DNA of 64,000 bases from the NCBI GenBank assembly GCA_022453515.1, contig JAJNNY010000024.1, forward strand, positions 186,001 through 250,000, read 5' to 3'. Made by a program: the position numbers and the translations under genes. The stretch comes from Astrocystis sublimbata (taxonomy: Eukaryota > Ascomycota > Sordariomycetes > Xylariales > Xylariaceae). A model generated the notes under the pieces. The model saw only the letters and a list, made by a program, of their open reading frames with translations, had not been told where the DNA came from and made no database searches. Of this stretch, positions 36,432 through 47,476 are shown in pieces (position 1 is the stretch's first letter; each line of letters starts with the position of its first letter).

Positions 36432-39024
36432 GTTGGGGGTCTTCTCTCTGGGACGACACGTATACGACGATGGATAGAACTGATGACATAATGCCCACGC
36501 CCCCGCAAGAGCGGGTGTATATATAGGGAATCACGGACAAATAGAGGTGCGCAGATGTCACGAAGAGATGTACATAGTTCGGTAGATTTATCACCCGAAC
36601 TCTAGCCGATTGGGCTGGGGGCTCTATTAATTGTATATATTTCAATGAAACCGATACTGATGGCGTGGCTATATAATTACGGTTAATATTACATCTGGTA
36701 CCCTTTGGGGGATACATTATTAATTATTGGCCACTTGTCGTAGTAGATAAGAATCTAAATTAGCTGGGGGTTTGGCCGGGGAGCGATTAAGCTATAATAG
36801 CTATAATAGCGGATACGAAACTAAGCTACTTAAAAATAACTAGTTCGAATCAGCGTTTTAGCGACCGTTCTTTAAGTACTATTCGCTATGTCGCCTGTTA
36901 CAAGCCCCGATACGATACGACGGGTCCAATTGAGGTTACCGGTATAGTAGATAAACAGTGAGGTAGTTTACATGTAGTAATTACACAGTAGCCGGGCTCA
37001 ACATTACCTAGGTCCGGCATGAAATACCTACTAAGTTGTAGAATATTACCTTATGTAGGTAGGTAGCGTTGTGCCAAGCGAAGGATTGCAGTATGTACAT
37101 GCACGGGGCGAGGTTGGTAGACGCCCGGCTGCAGTTGTCAAGATCGCAGCATGTCTCAGCACCTTTTTTCTGCATGTAGCAAGAGGTCGCGAGGTCGACG
37201 TGGGGTAATTAAGCAATAAGTGCCGTTAAGTATCTACATATGTACTTACATATAGGTAGGTCGGTACCTCTCTGCTCCCTCCTCCGCGGGCCGACATGGC
37301 CATTTCAGGCTACTACTTACTATCTAATGCCTAATTCTATCTAATGCCCCCCAAAACCGGAAAGCGGTAGATGGTCACTGCCGATAAAGTTGTTGAATAC
37401 ATGTACATTCTGCACTGCAAAAGGCAGAGGGAAACGGGAATCTGAGCATATACTGGCTTGGTTGCCAATATGAACAGTTGTGTGAGCTGAAGTCAAAATA
37501 CCAACGGCTTGCCAAGCTACATTGAAAGGGGCAGCTGTTTAGCCGTGTGGCGAACAAATCCCACACGTGCACGTGAGTGAGTGGTATTAAAGCAAGATTC
37601 GACGTTACGTAGAATCGTGTCCCCATTGGAAAGCCCGTCCGAATCGGTCTAGATATGAGATATGAGATATGGGGGCTGTCTCGATACCAAACTCTTTCCC
37701 AGGTCCAGGTCATAACTCGCGGCGAGGTCGGTATGCCCTTCACAAAGAATGAAGCCGGGAATGGAACTAGATTCAGTAGGCAATGCAAACAAACGCCCAA
37801 GCTGTACCATGCCGCCCGGCTTATATGGAACATGCATGTCATCCCTACTTGAGTCTTGGGGGCGGCTGAGTCCACATGAAGCCTGCTTCAGATGACAGGC
37901 CAGTAATTACTTTGGCATCATACATTTGCTCCTTTCTATGCCAAACCCAAGCCCGTGTAGAATGGGTCAAATGCGTTCTGGAGTATCACTCCTACCTAGT
38001 GCGGTGCTTTGTATCTTAGCTTATGATGCTGCGACCAACTACAAAGGTAGCATGTAAGAGGAGTATCTACGGTTACTATAACCAGAGTTTTCTTCACGTC
38101 CGTGTAGAGGACTGAGTCTTTGGCGTTTTGGTCTAGAACTATAAATGGACGGCCCCAATGTATGTGTGTGTAGACCTATACGCATACATAGCGATGAGTA
38201 TATTGCCACATACAGCCCTCGGTGTTGGAAGCTGAGACCAACTTGCCCGAGCATTAACGCATGTCATCTGCGCGCGTGTGACCCTGCATGCAGTCCTGCC
38301 CAACCTCATAGAATATGAATGCTTGCTTGCACAAGTTGAACAAAGTGCAGACTGGGCACACTCTTCTGGGGCGAAGTGGAGGCTGGTATAGCTAGGCAAG
38401 CAGTTGTCTCGCATGGTTCGCGGACAATATATACATTCCCTCCTTGCGTCACGAGAGGCCCGAGGGAGTTGTCCCCCCCCGCGCAGCTGGGCGCAATCTC
38501 TTATGAAGGGCTTACTCTTGAATATCGACTCGATCGTAGCACCGTTGATCAAGATAATCGAACTGCCTAGTAGCAGACGTTTACAAGCATGATTCCGCCA
38601 ATCAAGCCACCCTGTACGACAGCCACAAGTGGTGTAGGACGAATACCGCACTTGACTACCTACTTAATGATCAGCTACATATACCAATCATGACATATGG
38701 CAGAGAGACACGTTGTCGACGCCCAGGCTGATAGGCGCAATGAGGCTCTTTGATCAACCCCCCAAGCTTTCATGTAGGATAAATGCGATGGCCCTTCCCC
38801 ATTCTTTGCACTTTGACGCGCACTTGTCGGTGCCTCTCCTCCCTATAATCATATGAGCCGCCCAATGACTATGACCACAACCTCGAAGATCCCTTTTATG
38901 TGCACATAAAAGTATATTGTGACGCGTAAAAACTGAAATAGTCTATTGCGAATTCCTGCAGATTGTCTCGAGCTATATACACAACTCGACTTCCAGCCCT
39001 CAGTGCGTCACAAGAAACACATCA
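36432..39024. other. Intergenic, AT-rich block and TAGGTAGGTA motifs
   Basis: From about 36530 to 37000 the sequence is AT-rich with TA-dense words (for example two copies of GCTATAATA near 36790), resembling C-to-T mutated repeat DNA. Farther right it returns to normal composition. Frames at 37375-37875 and 38139-38651 are open but have random composition and no motif. Confidence 0.45.
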
Positions 39025-40851
39025 ATGTCTCAAAACATTTACCACCTCAATGGCCCAAGCGGACAACATGGAGGCCCAGTTCGTCCCAATCCACCACCGC
39101 AAGGACCCCAGTTTCAGGGTCACGCTCCCGCAGCTCTGCCGAAAGTCTCGAGCCCGGTGGGTCGGAAAAGAATCCCAACGACTCAAATATCCAATGTGCG
39201 AGAAGACCTTATGTCCGAGTCGGACATGAGAGAAGAGCTATCCGAATACGCGATATTCCGTTTCGAAAAGTTGAGTGACGAGGGTGAAGTCGATGACTGT
39301 GGCCGACCTAAACGGCCTAGTTGGGAACAGGCAAGGAGGACTGAAGATAAAAGCATCTCCAAAGAGGAGGCAGCCAGAAAGATCTGGCAGTTGAAATTCA
39401 CGACAAGAAATTTAATTGACAAGAAGAATACACTGTCGCCGCCGCTGAAGCGGCAGATTGACAAAACTCAGGAAGAACTTGCGAAGGAGGAGCTGGAATC
39501 TAGCAAATACATCTGGACTCTTGTCCAGATCGATCACCAACTCAGAGCAGTTGAACCCTACTTTGTCAGCAGCGTCACCTACCAATCTCCCCATCGGCAA
39601 CGGAGAAAAGGTCATCAACATTCAAAGAGATTCCACGCCAATAAGGGTCGACATCGCCACACTCAGCTGAAAATAGGATTAGAACGCCTTTCGCTGACTG
39701 CTTATTTCCAGCGAGTCCCTCGTCCCGGCGTAGATATCCAAAAATTGTGGAAGGACAAGAAGAAAGGCTCAACGGGAGGCGCTCAAGGCCAACCTGGGCA
39801 GACAAATGTCACATTCCAGCCCAATAACACAATTCAAGGACATGGACATCAACCACATCAACCACAGCAGCAGCAGCAACATGGTGGCAGACAGCCAATT
39901 CCACCGCCACCGCATCCACATCCGGTGAATCAAAACCGACAGAATCAACATCCCCAAGGCCAGTATCCACCAGGTCCGCAACCACGACCCTTTGATAAGC
40001 CAGTAAATCACGGTGCCTATAACCACGGCCGCCAGGAACGTCATCATAGCCTGAACAGGAGGGTCAATAGAGGGAGACGTAGCGGTTCCAGCAGTGATTC
40101 CGAAATCGACTCGCGTTCTTCTCAGTCCTCTACGAACACTGCGCTATCGTCAGTTTCCGATCAACGAGGGCACCGCAAGGGGCATCATCAACACCACCAC
40201 CATCACCACCACCATCACCAACACCGTCATTCTCAGCCCCACGGATACAAACCCGTGAGAGTAGTAAATGGCAGTTCTCTACCGTGCCTGTCGCCGTCTC
40301 ACCCTCACCACCGAGTGCCCCGCACACCCTATCCCTCGTCCCACGAAAGCGGGTCATCAGTTGCCAGCCATATCGAGCGCGTGCGCGAGGACGCCTACCG
40401 AAGAGGGCGAATCGACGCACGGCTCAACCAAGAACTAGGCTACCCCAAGGCTGGCGGACGAAGACCGCGGCCCCAGGTCTACCAGGAACATCTGCCTCGG
40501 CGGCGCATGTACAGAGGCTCGGAGGAGGAGGAGGACGACGACGATGACGACAGTCTCTGGCGACGGTTTGCACACCTTGATGTCTACGACCGCGATAGAC
40601 GCGTAGACGGTGACGTTGACTACCGACACCACCGCCATCACCACCATCACACGGACGCGCGACGGCGGCGGCGCGAACACGAGGACAGGGCGCAGCGTGA
40701 CTCGGTGTTAGACGACGACCCGTTCGTATTAAGCGACCCGTCGCTGTCGACTTACACGTATTCCACGGATGGGCATGGGCGTGTTGAGACTCATCCCGAA
40801 ACGCACCCGCTGAGCTCGTCGCGCGTTAGGCGCGCGAGAATTTATTATTAG
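39025..40851 (+). CDS. Histidine- and glutamine-rich protein of unknown function
   Basis: Single-exon frame of 608 aa, start context ATCAATGTCTC. The N-terminal half (about 55-245) is mostly charged and probably folded: a helical segment EEAARKIWQLKFTTRNLIDK, then a coiled-coil-like Glu/Lys stretch and SLTAYFQRVPRPGVDIQKLW. From about 250 it becomes low complexity: Gln runs, Pro/His blocks, a Ser-rich acidic patch, a run of nine His followed by QHRH, an acidic run (EEEEDDDDDD) and a second His run. A cluster of Arg near the end could act in nuclear import. Similar low-complexity proteins often bind RNA or scaffold complexes, but this is inference. I do not recognise the family. Confidence 0.7.
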   Translation: MSQNIYHLNGPSGQHGGPVRPNPPPQGPQFQGHAPAALPKVSSPVGRKRIPTTQISNVREDLMSESDMREELSEYAIFRFEKLSDEGEVDDCGRPKRPSWEQARRTEDKSISKEEAARKIWQLKFTTRNLIDKKNTLSPPLKRQIDKTQEELAKEELESSKYIWTLVQIDHQLRAVEPYFVSSVTYQSPHRQRRKGHQHSKRFHANKGRHRHTQLKIGLERLSLTAYFQRVPRPGVDIQKLWKDKKKGSTGGAQGQPGQTNVTFQPNNTIQGHGHQPHQPQQQQQHGGRQPIPPPPHPHPVNQNRQNQHPQGQYPPGPQPRPFDKPVNHGAYNHGRQERHHSLNRRVNRGRRSGSSSDSEIDSRSSQSSTNTALSSVSDQRGHRKGHHQHHHHHHHHHQHRHSQPHGYKPVRVVNGSSLPCLSPSHPHHRVPRTPYPSSHESGSSVASHIERVREDAYRRGRIDARLNQELGYPKAGGRRPRPQVYQEHLPRRRMYRGSEEEEDDDDDDSLWRRFAHLDVYDRDRRVDGDVDYRHHRHHHHHTDARRRRREHEDRAQRDSVLDDDPFVLSDPSLSTYTYSTDGHGRVETHPETHPLSSSRVRRARIYY

Positions 40852-41466
40852 GAACTTTTTTGAAAGACGATCTGTTGTTCATTTTACGCATTCTCGTATT
40901 GGACCATGATCAGGTCAAACATTGTCAAACGGGGATCTGTTGAGGTCGTTGAGGGGAAGCACTCGCTATTTCCATACAGAAAAAGTACCCTGTAACACAA
41001 ATAATGACCCTCGACTTAACTATAAAACAATTGCAAGTGATGACAAGAGTCTAGCAAACATAAGAAAGAAATCAGGTTTGCATCAAAACGTCGACAAATT
41101 GCAACTAGGATATACACACAGGAAAGGGACGCACAATCAATCCAGAATAATAGGAATACAAAGGAAGAGAAGAGTGAAAAAAAATATTAGTATAAAATGG
41201 AAAAGAGTGGAAAAGAACGGGGGAAAAGGGGGGGGGGCGGAGTTAACACAGTGATGGCGTGATTGTTCGCATGTCTAGATGGTGGCATTTATAGAGAATT
41301 TCAACGCGAATAATCCACCATTGGAGATGGTGTGAAATGCATTACATATACTTTTTGATTATCACAATACCTAGTACAGTTGAGACCTACTGCGTTCCCA
41401 AGATGCCGTCCAAAGGCTAAATTTTGTGCCGATATTCCTAGCGCGATTTATGGCGATGCACTCCCC
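40852..41466. other. Intergenic between convergent genes
   Basis: The 3' flanks of the His-rich gene (+) and of Mot1 (-). A-rich stretches and a G run near 41229-41238. No ORF supported. Confidence 0.45.
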
Positions 41467-44400
41467 TCATTGCATCGTCTTGAGGAAGCCGTCCAAATCG
41501 AAACTCTCTTCGTATTGACGATTGTCCCACAGTTCTCCCAAATCGTCTGCCCATGCCTTCTTGCCTGGAGCCCGGACATCCCCCGTCTCGACGTCAACCA
41601 TGTCCTCTTCACGCCCGTCGATACCGTCTTTCGCTTTGTCGCCTATGAGGCTAGGTCCTGAATCACCGCCAAAGTTGAATAGGTCGAGGATCTGATCTGT
41701 GTCCATCGTTCCCTAATAGAAAGTCAGTGTTAGGTCCAACAAGCACAGCAGTCTCGAGATAGTGTCATGAAGTTGGGTATGCTTACCAGACCGGCATTCT
41801 GCTGGTTCACGACCGTAGAAGCGACGTCGATCTTGAATGCTTGTAGACTATCACATTATTAGTCGCGTAGTCCCGTGTAGTTCAAAGCCGATACCAAGGT
41901 AGCTTACCTCAAAATCTTTTCCTCTAAGGTGCCTCTCGTGATTAGGCGGTACACATTGACGACCTTCTTCTGTCCGATACGATGAGCTCGATCCATAGCT
42001 TGGAGGTCGCGTTGCGGGTTCCAATCGTGTTCCACAAATATGACAGTATCTGCTCCTGTCAAATTTAGACCTAAGCCACCGACACTGGTAGTCAGGAGAA
42101 GACAGTCGTAAGAAGGATCCTTGTTAAACGTATTGACGATGTCTTGTCGCTTGTTCGCCTCCACCGAGCCATCAAGACGTAGGTACGAGACAGAGGGTAG
42201 CAGGCGTTTCAAGACGGTGTTCTGGACCATGTCCAACATTTCCTTCATTTGGCAGAAGATCAATGCACGGTGTGGCTTGATGGGCTGGTAAAGTGGATCA
42301 TTCGCGTCTGTGCCTTCGACACCGATGCCGCAATCGACTAACAAGTCTTTAAGAGCAGTGAGTTTGGGAGCATGGACCGGATCCTCTATACTAGTGCCCG
42401 ATTTCGCAAGCAGCCGTTGCGTGTCGTCGTAGAGCTTGTTCTTGGGCGTCATCACGAGTGCAGGCGAGTTACACAATTTTCGCATGTATTGAAGAGCTTG
42501 GAATATGTGCTGCTTGGCCTCTTTATCGTCACGGCCGGCTTCTTCCGTGAGCTTTCTGCCCTGCCTCTTTGTGAAGTCATCAAATAGCTTTCGTTGCAGA
42601 TCGCTCAGGTCGCAGTAGTAATTTTGTAGTATCTTGGGTGGCAGGTCGTCTAGTACTTCTTCTTTTAGTCGTCTGAGTAGGAAGGGGAGAACCTGCTTAT
42701 GCAAAGCCTCGATTGCCAGTGCGCCGGCCTCTTGTTCTTTAGAGGAAGCTTTACTGAATCGACTCGCCGCTATAGGCTTCGCAAACCGGTCCAAGAAGAC
42801 TTTCTCCGCCCCCAGAAATCCCGGCATCAAAAAGTCGAAGAGAGACCATAGTTCCAAAACATTGTTCTGTATGGGTGTGCCGGTAAGAATGAGACGGTGG
42901 TTGCTGGCGAACTTCTTGACTGCAATGCTAATTTTAGCTTTCGGATTCTTGATCAGGTGGCCTTCGTCGAGTACAATATAATTCCAGTTTTGTTTCTCGA
43001 GAATTTCGGCATCATTGCGGCAGACTTCGTATGAAGTAATCACGATGTCGGTTGTTGCGAACTGAGAGGCTTTTGCCCGCCTTTCCGCAGGTGGTCCAAC
43101 AAATGTAGTAACGGAGAGAAATGGAGCAAAAGTCTTGATCTCTTGTTGCCAATGGCCAGAAAGTGTGGGAGGGCAGACGATAAGAGAAGGAAGCTTTCGG
43201 ACATCTAGAGCGCCTGTTTTTTTGAATTCCTCGGCTCGGTGCCAGTGATCACTGGCAACTATGCATAACGTCTGAAGCGTTTTGCCTAGACCCATGTCGT
43301 CGCAGAGAATACCATGAAGGTTGTATTTGTTCAGGAAATGGAGCCAATTGACACCATCCTGTTGGTAGGAACGCAACTCAGCATTGATGGCCACTGGAAT
43401 TTGGAATGATTCCACCTTTTTCGGGTCAAGTAGCTGCGATATGAACGTGCGTTCTCTGTCCCGTCCTCTTAGTAGCTCCTCTGATAAACCAGGAGGATCG
43501 GGAATGCCAGCTTCAAGAGGAACTAATTTGACAAGCGTGGCGAAAGACGTAGTTGCGATCAGCCTAATATCATTGTCGGAGTCACTCATTCGCCCTAGAA
43601 CAGGGACGATGAGGAAGATCACATAGGGTAAAATGCCGTCTCCCATAACAGCTATCAGATGATATATAGCTTCGATGGCGCCTTGGCGGAAATTTAGATC
43701 AAGAGGGTTGTTGATAGATGGTAGTACTTGCTTCACTAGTGCTGTTATACCATCAACAGTCATTACACTGCAGATGGTCGCAAGGCATTTGGCAGCCATG
43801 TAACGGAAGACTGATAGCTCAGAATGTAGAGCCTTGATCACAAGCGGGACCTGCTGCATCACGAAGGGATGAAGCGTTTCGTGCAGGGTAGGAGTCATCG
43901 TCCGAACAACAGACATGGCATCAACCACTTCCTGACCAAAAGAACTCTCTGGATCCCTCACATCAGAGGGGAGCTCACCAGAGAAAGTCTTGACTAGAGG
44001 GGCTTCCATGAATGTCTTGAGGCTCGGCACGGTCTCAAACAACTCGGCGCCGAGAGTGCGAGACAGTATCTCAAGAGCCTCCTTCGCTCCACGCCGTGTG
44101 ATACGAGCACCTCTAGCTTCACGCGCAAATTTTGCTGTATCGGCCCCGTAGTCAACTCTATCTTCCTCTTTGAGCATTGACAAAATGACATTGGTCCTGG
44201 CAGCATGGACGGGAAATTCGGGTGTCTCGGCAACTTCGACGCATGAAAATTTGACAAGATTCGCGACGACTTTGCCGGCTGGTCCCCTGCGACCTTTTTC
44301 GGTAAAGAGTTGGACAAGTCGGGCGATGGTCTCGGCAGATCGTGTCTGAAGCTGCAGATTCTCCTCAAGTTTTATACTGTCCATGATACCTTTGATGAGG

Positions 44401-47400
44401 GGAGTGGGCTTTTTGGGTAACATCTTCATAGCGACGAGCGCACATGCAGCTGCAGCTCTGATGCGCGTATCGCGCACATCTTTGGCGGTCTTTGCTTCGT
44501 CTGTAGCTGACATAGTATCTTGCCTAGCCTCGTTGAGTTGCTGGAGCGCAATTAGTCGCTGGGCAGGTGCCATGGCCTTCTTGAGTCGTTCATAGTCATC
44601 ATTGACACATTTCTCAGCATGTGTCAGGGAGAAAGCACCCGGTCCAGCTTCAGCCTCGCCTTGCACCACTATGGGTAAGACAGGGAGCTTTTGTTGGGAT
44701 ACTTTGCCATGGTCTCGAAAGAGGTTGAGAAGTTGTTGGCACTGTGAGCGAACCCGCTGCACATAGCTGACTAGATCTCGATACTGCGACGGTCGCTCAT
44801 TCTCGACGATCTTCAGCAATTCGTCTGCATACCTAGAGTTTTCTGATTTTGATGAAGAACAGCCTCGTGAGAATTCATCAATCACTACGCAAGCGCTGAG
44901 CTGCGTCGAAGCATACGAGGAGCTCAGTCCAGGAATCAGAAGTGCATCGTAGGCTTCCAAGTATTGTGATGGCACAAGGGACATGATCAGTCCCATCGCC
45001 CCAGCGGCAGATACACGGGAACGAATGAGGGTGTCCGTGCCGACTAGATCGATGTCGCCTTGCATCATATGACCATCGAGGTCATGCGAATGTGTCGAGG
45101 TGGGTACGTCCTCAAGTTTTGCTGACTTCCTACGTCGCTTTGGTGCCCTCTCACCTTCAGCGTCTGCTGAAAGTTTCCGGGAGATAAGAGGTGTCACTCC
45201 AAGAACTGTGTAGGTACCTCCGGAAGGTTTCTGAAACAGGGCACCATTCATAGGAATTGGCTGGCGAGACACTCCGACAGGGTGGAGAGTTAATTGCATC
45301 AACGCGTCAATATGGGGTGCAAATTCGTTGGCGAGTCGATCTGGATCTTTCGCCAAGCATTCGACAAGAGCATTCCATAATTGTATAGACATCTGGAGCG
45401 TTTCTGAGTCGCGTTCGACCAGAATGTTCTGGAAGACAAGTCGGAGGATCTTACCATTCAGCCATCCATGAGAGTCCTCTCCAAGATCGACAAAGGTCAT
45501 CAACGCTTTGAGGACAGCGAGGCGGACTGAAGTAATCGTATGCCGCAAGAAAGGGTAAAGACGGGGAACAAGTAGTGTGAATGAACTCTCTTCGTCATGC
45601 TCAGCCAAGCCTTTCATGGCTTCCAAGACTTCTGGGAACCCACAAAGCGTCGCTAGAAGGTCCATGATCTTACCCGTGCTAGCGCTGAGGTCGTCGCCTA
45701 AACTCGAGAGACTTTCCCAGACAATGCTGATAAGTCCGTTCAAGGCGCCGGCGCGTAGCTGAACAAATTCCTGTGCCATCGGTATCAAAGTGGCCGCGCT
45801 GACGGAACGCACATCGTCGTCGCTATCGCCAAGACCCTTCATCACCGCACGAACTATGCCATCGATCATATGATTATGCTGGAGGAGCAAATCCTTTCTC
45901 ACAGCCACGACATACCGCAGCCCAACCATACCGCCGTGACAGACAGCCCAGATAGGTCTATCCATGTCGAGGTCTTCTTGCATAACCATCCGAATTAGGA
46001 TCCGATAAATGTTGTATACAGATTCGGGTGGGATATGCTTCAAGAAAGAGCCTAAAGACTGGCCGACTGTTTCTCGAATGGGGGCAACACTAGTGTCTGA
46101 TGCGTAGTCAGTGAATCGGTCGAGCATGAGCACGCAACATAGTCTGCAAGCCATGTCATCGAGCCATCTCCTGTTCAGAGCATGATTATCCGTTCTCGAT
46201 TTCCCTCTCAAACGCCCAGCACCAGCACCATGCACTCGCAGGATTTCTCGTAAGCCCAGGGCTGCACCATGACGAATCTCCCATTGCGTATCGAAGATAT
46301 CGAGCTTCAAAAACTCGCACAGGCGTTCGTACGGCCATTCGGACCCCTGCAGTTCCTCGTCTGTTTCGATCTCGGTCTTGACTAGAACGGCAGGCCCTTT
46401 GAACTCAGAAACAACTTTGGTATCCTCGTCAACATCGGCAGGCCTCTCGAGGTTGAAGTAATCGTTTTTGGCGCCTTTCTTATGGTCGTTATCTGGCATT
46501 GGCGTCTCGTCAAATGTCTCGGATCCAGTAGTAAATGAACGACGGATGGAGAGATCGCCGAACCCGCCCTTTCCTGCTGCCTTTTGTGCCTCCTTCTTAC
46601 GTTTTCGCTTCAAAGCATTTTTCTGTCGAGCACTAAGCCCAGGCTCCTCTGCAGGCTGGCCAACACCAGAGCTGACCAGGAGTTCGTGACGGGCAAGGCC
46701 ATTGTGAGGCACTGTTTCCAGTGGGGTGGATGGACTGGCTGACTTTTCGATGGGGATGGGGATCTCTCCATCATCGAACGGTCTGCCCAATAGACCCAGT
46801 CGGCCAATGAGGGTCTTTTTTAGATGAGTTAGCCGTGACTGTGGCTCCAAATTTGCCAAACCATAGTCGACGTTGGCCCCTGTACGCAGTAATTCCCGGC
46901 CGTATTTGAGCACCATTGCCACATCAAGCGACTCGGGCTTGAAGTAGTCATCGGCTAACAACGAGGATTCAAGATCTTCTTCCTTCTTGACCAGGCTGTC
47001 CTCTGTCTTGGCTTCTTGTTTCGGTGCCGTTGTGGCATCTTCATCTTCATCTTCGTTGGGGTCATAGCTTGGAGCATTTTCGATTATTTTGCCGAGAGCT
47101 TTGGCGGCAGTAGATCGGGTGTCCCAATCTTTATGACGCAGATAAGGCACTACGCGTGAGAGAAGATTAAAAAGCTCATCGGGATGCTGCTTTTGCCAAT
47201 CTGCAAGCTGATTAACGGCAGTATCTTTGATTAATTTGGTGCTGCCCGTCTCTAAGATCCTAGAAAGATTGTCAGATACATGTCCAAGGACGGGCCTAGG
47301 GTTCCTGGCCAGCAGCAGCATGGGCTAAGAATAAGTGAGAGGAAGAATAGTCAGCGCCTTATCGGTCGACATGTTCAACTTACGTTACGAGACGATCGAG

Positions 47401-47476
47401 TCTATAAAGCACATAAAATGTTAGCATGGACAAAACACCATTCCACGAACAACAATGATGCTCACCTGGATGCCAT
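41467..47476 (-). CDS. mot1: Mot1/BTAF1, TBP-removing Snf2-family ATPase
   Basis: Five exons: 47476-47466 (11 nt), 47401-47384 (18 nt), 47259-41908, 41847-41787 and 41712-41467, 1895 aa, close to yeast Mot1. The first three exons join to MASRLDRLVTILETGSTKLI, the conserved N-terminus. The apparent upstream start at 47321 reads through intron and is rejected. The N-terminal two thirds are HEAT repeats that grip TBP (VPYLRHKDWDTRSTAAKALG). The C-terminal third is the Swi2/Snf2 motor: DDMGLGKTLQT near 1330, the Mot1-type DEGHLIKNP near 1440, LTGTPIQNN, and the helicase C motifs TTSVGGLGLNLTGADTVIF and MDRAHRIGQKK. The last exons supply NQQNAGLGTMDTDQILDLF. Mot1 uses ATP to strip TBP from DNA and redistribute it among promoters in the nucleus; it is essential in yeast. 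Confidence 0.97.

Noticed and set aside
37375..37875. 166-aa minus frame downstream of the subtilase
   Set aside because: No motif, random-looking composition, no promoter or splice context.
38139..38651. 170-aa minus frame
   Set aside because: Cys/Arg/Ser-rich random composition, overlaps other equally long frames, no recognisable domain.
47260..47321. Apparent mot1 start MLLLARNPRPVLGHVSDNL
   Set aside because: This segment is the 3' end of an intron; the conserved N-terminus is restored by splicing to two short upstream exons.
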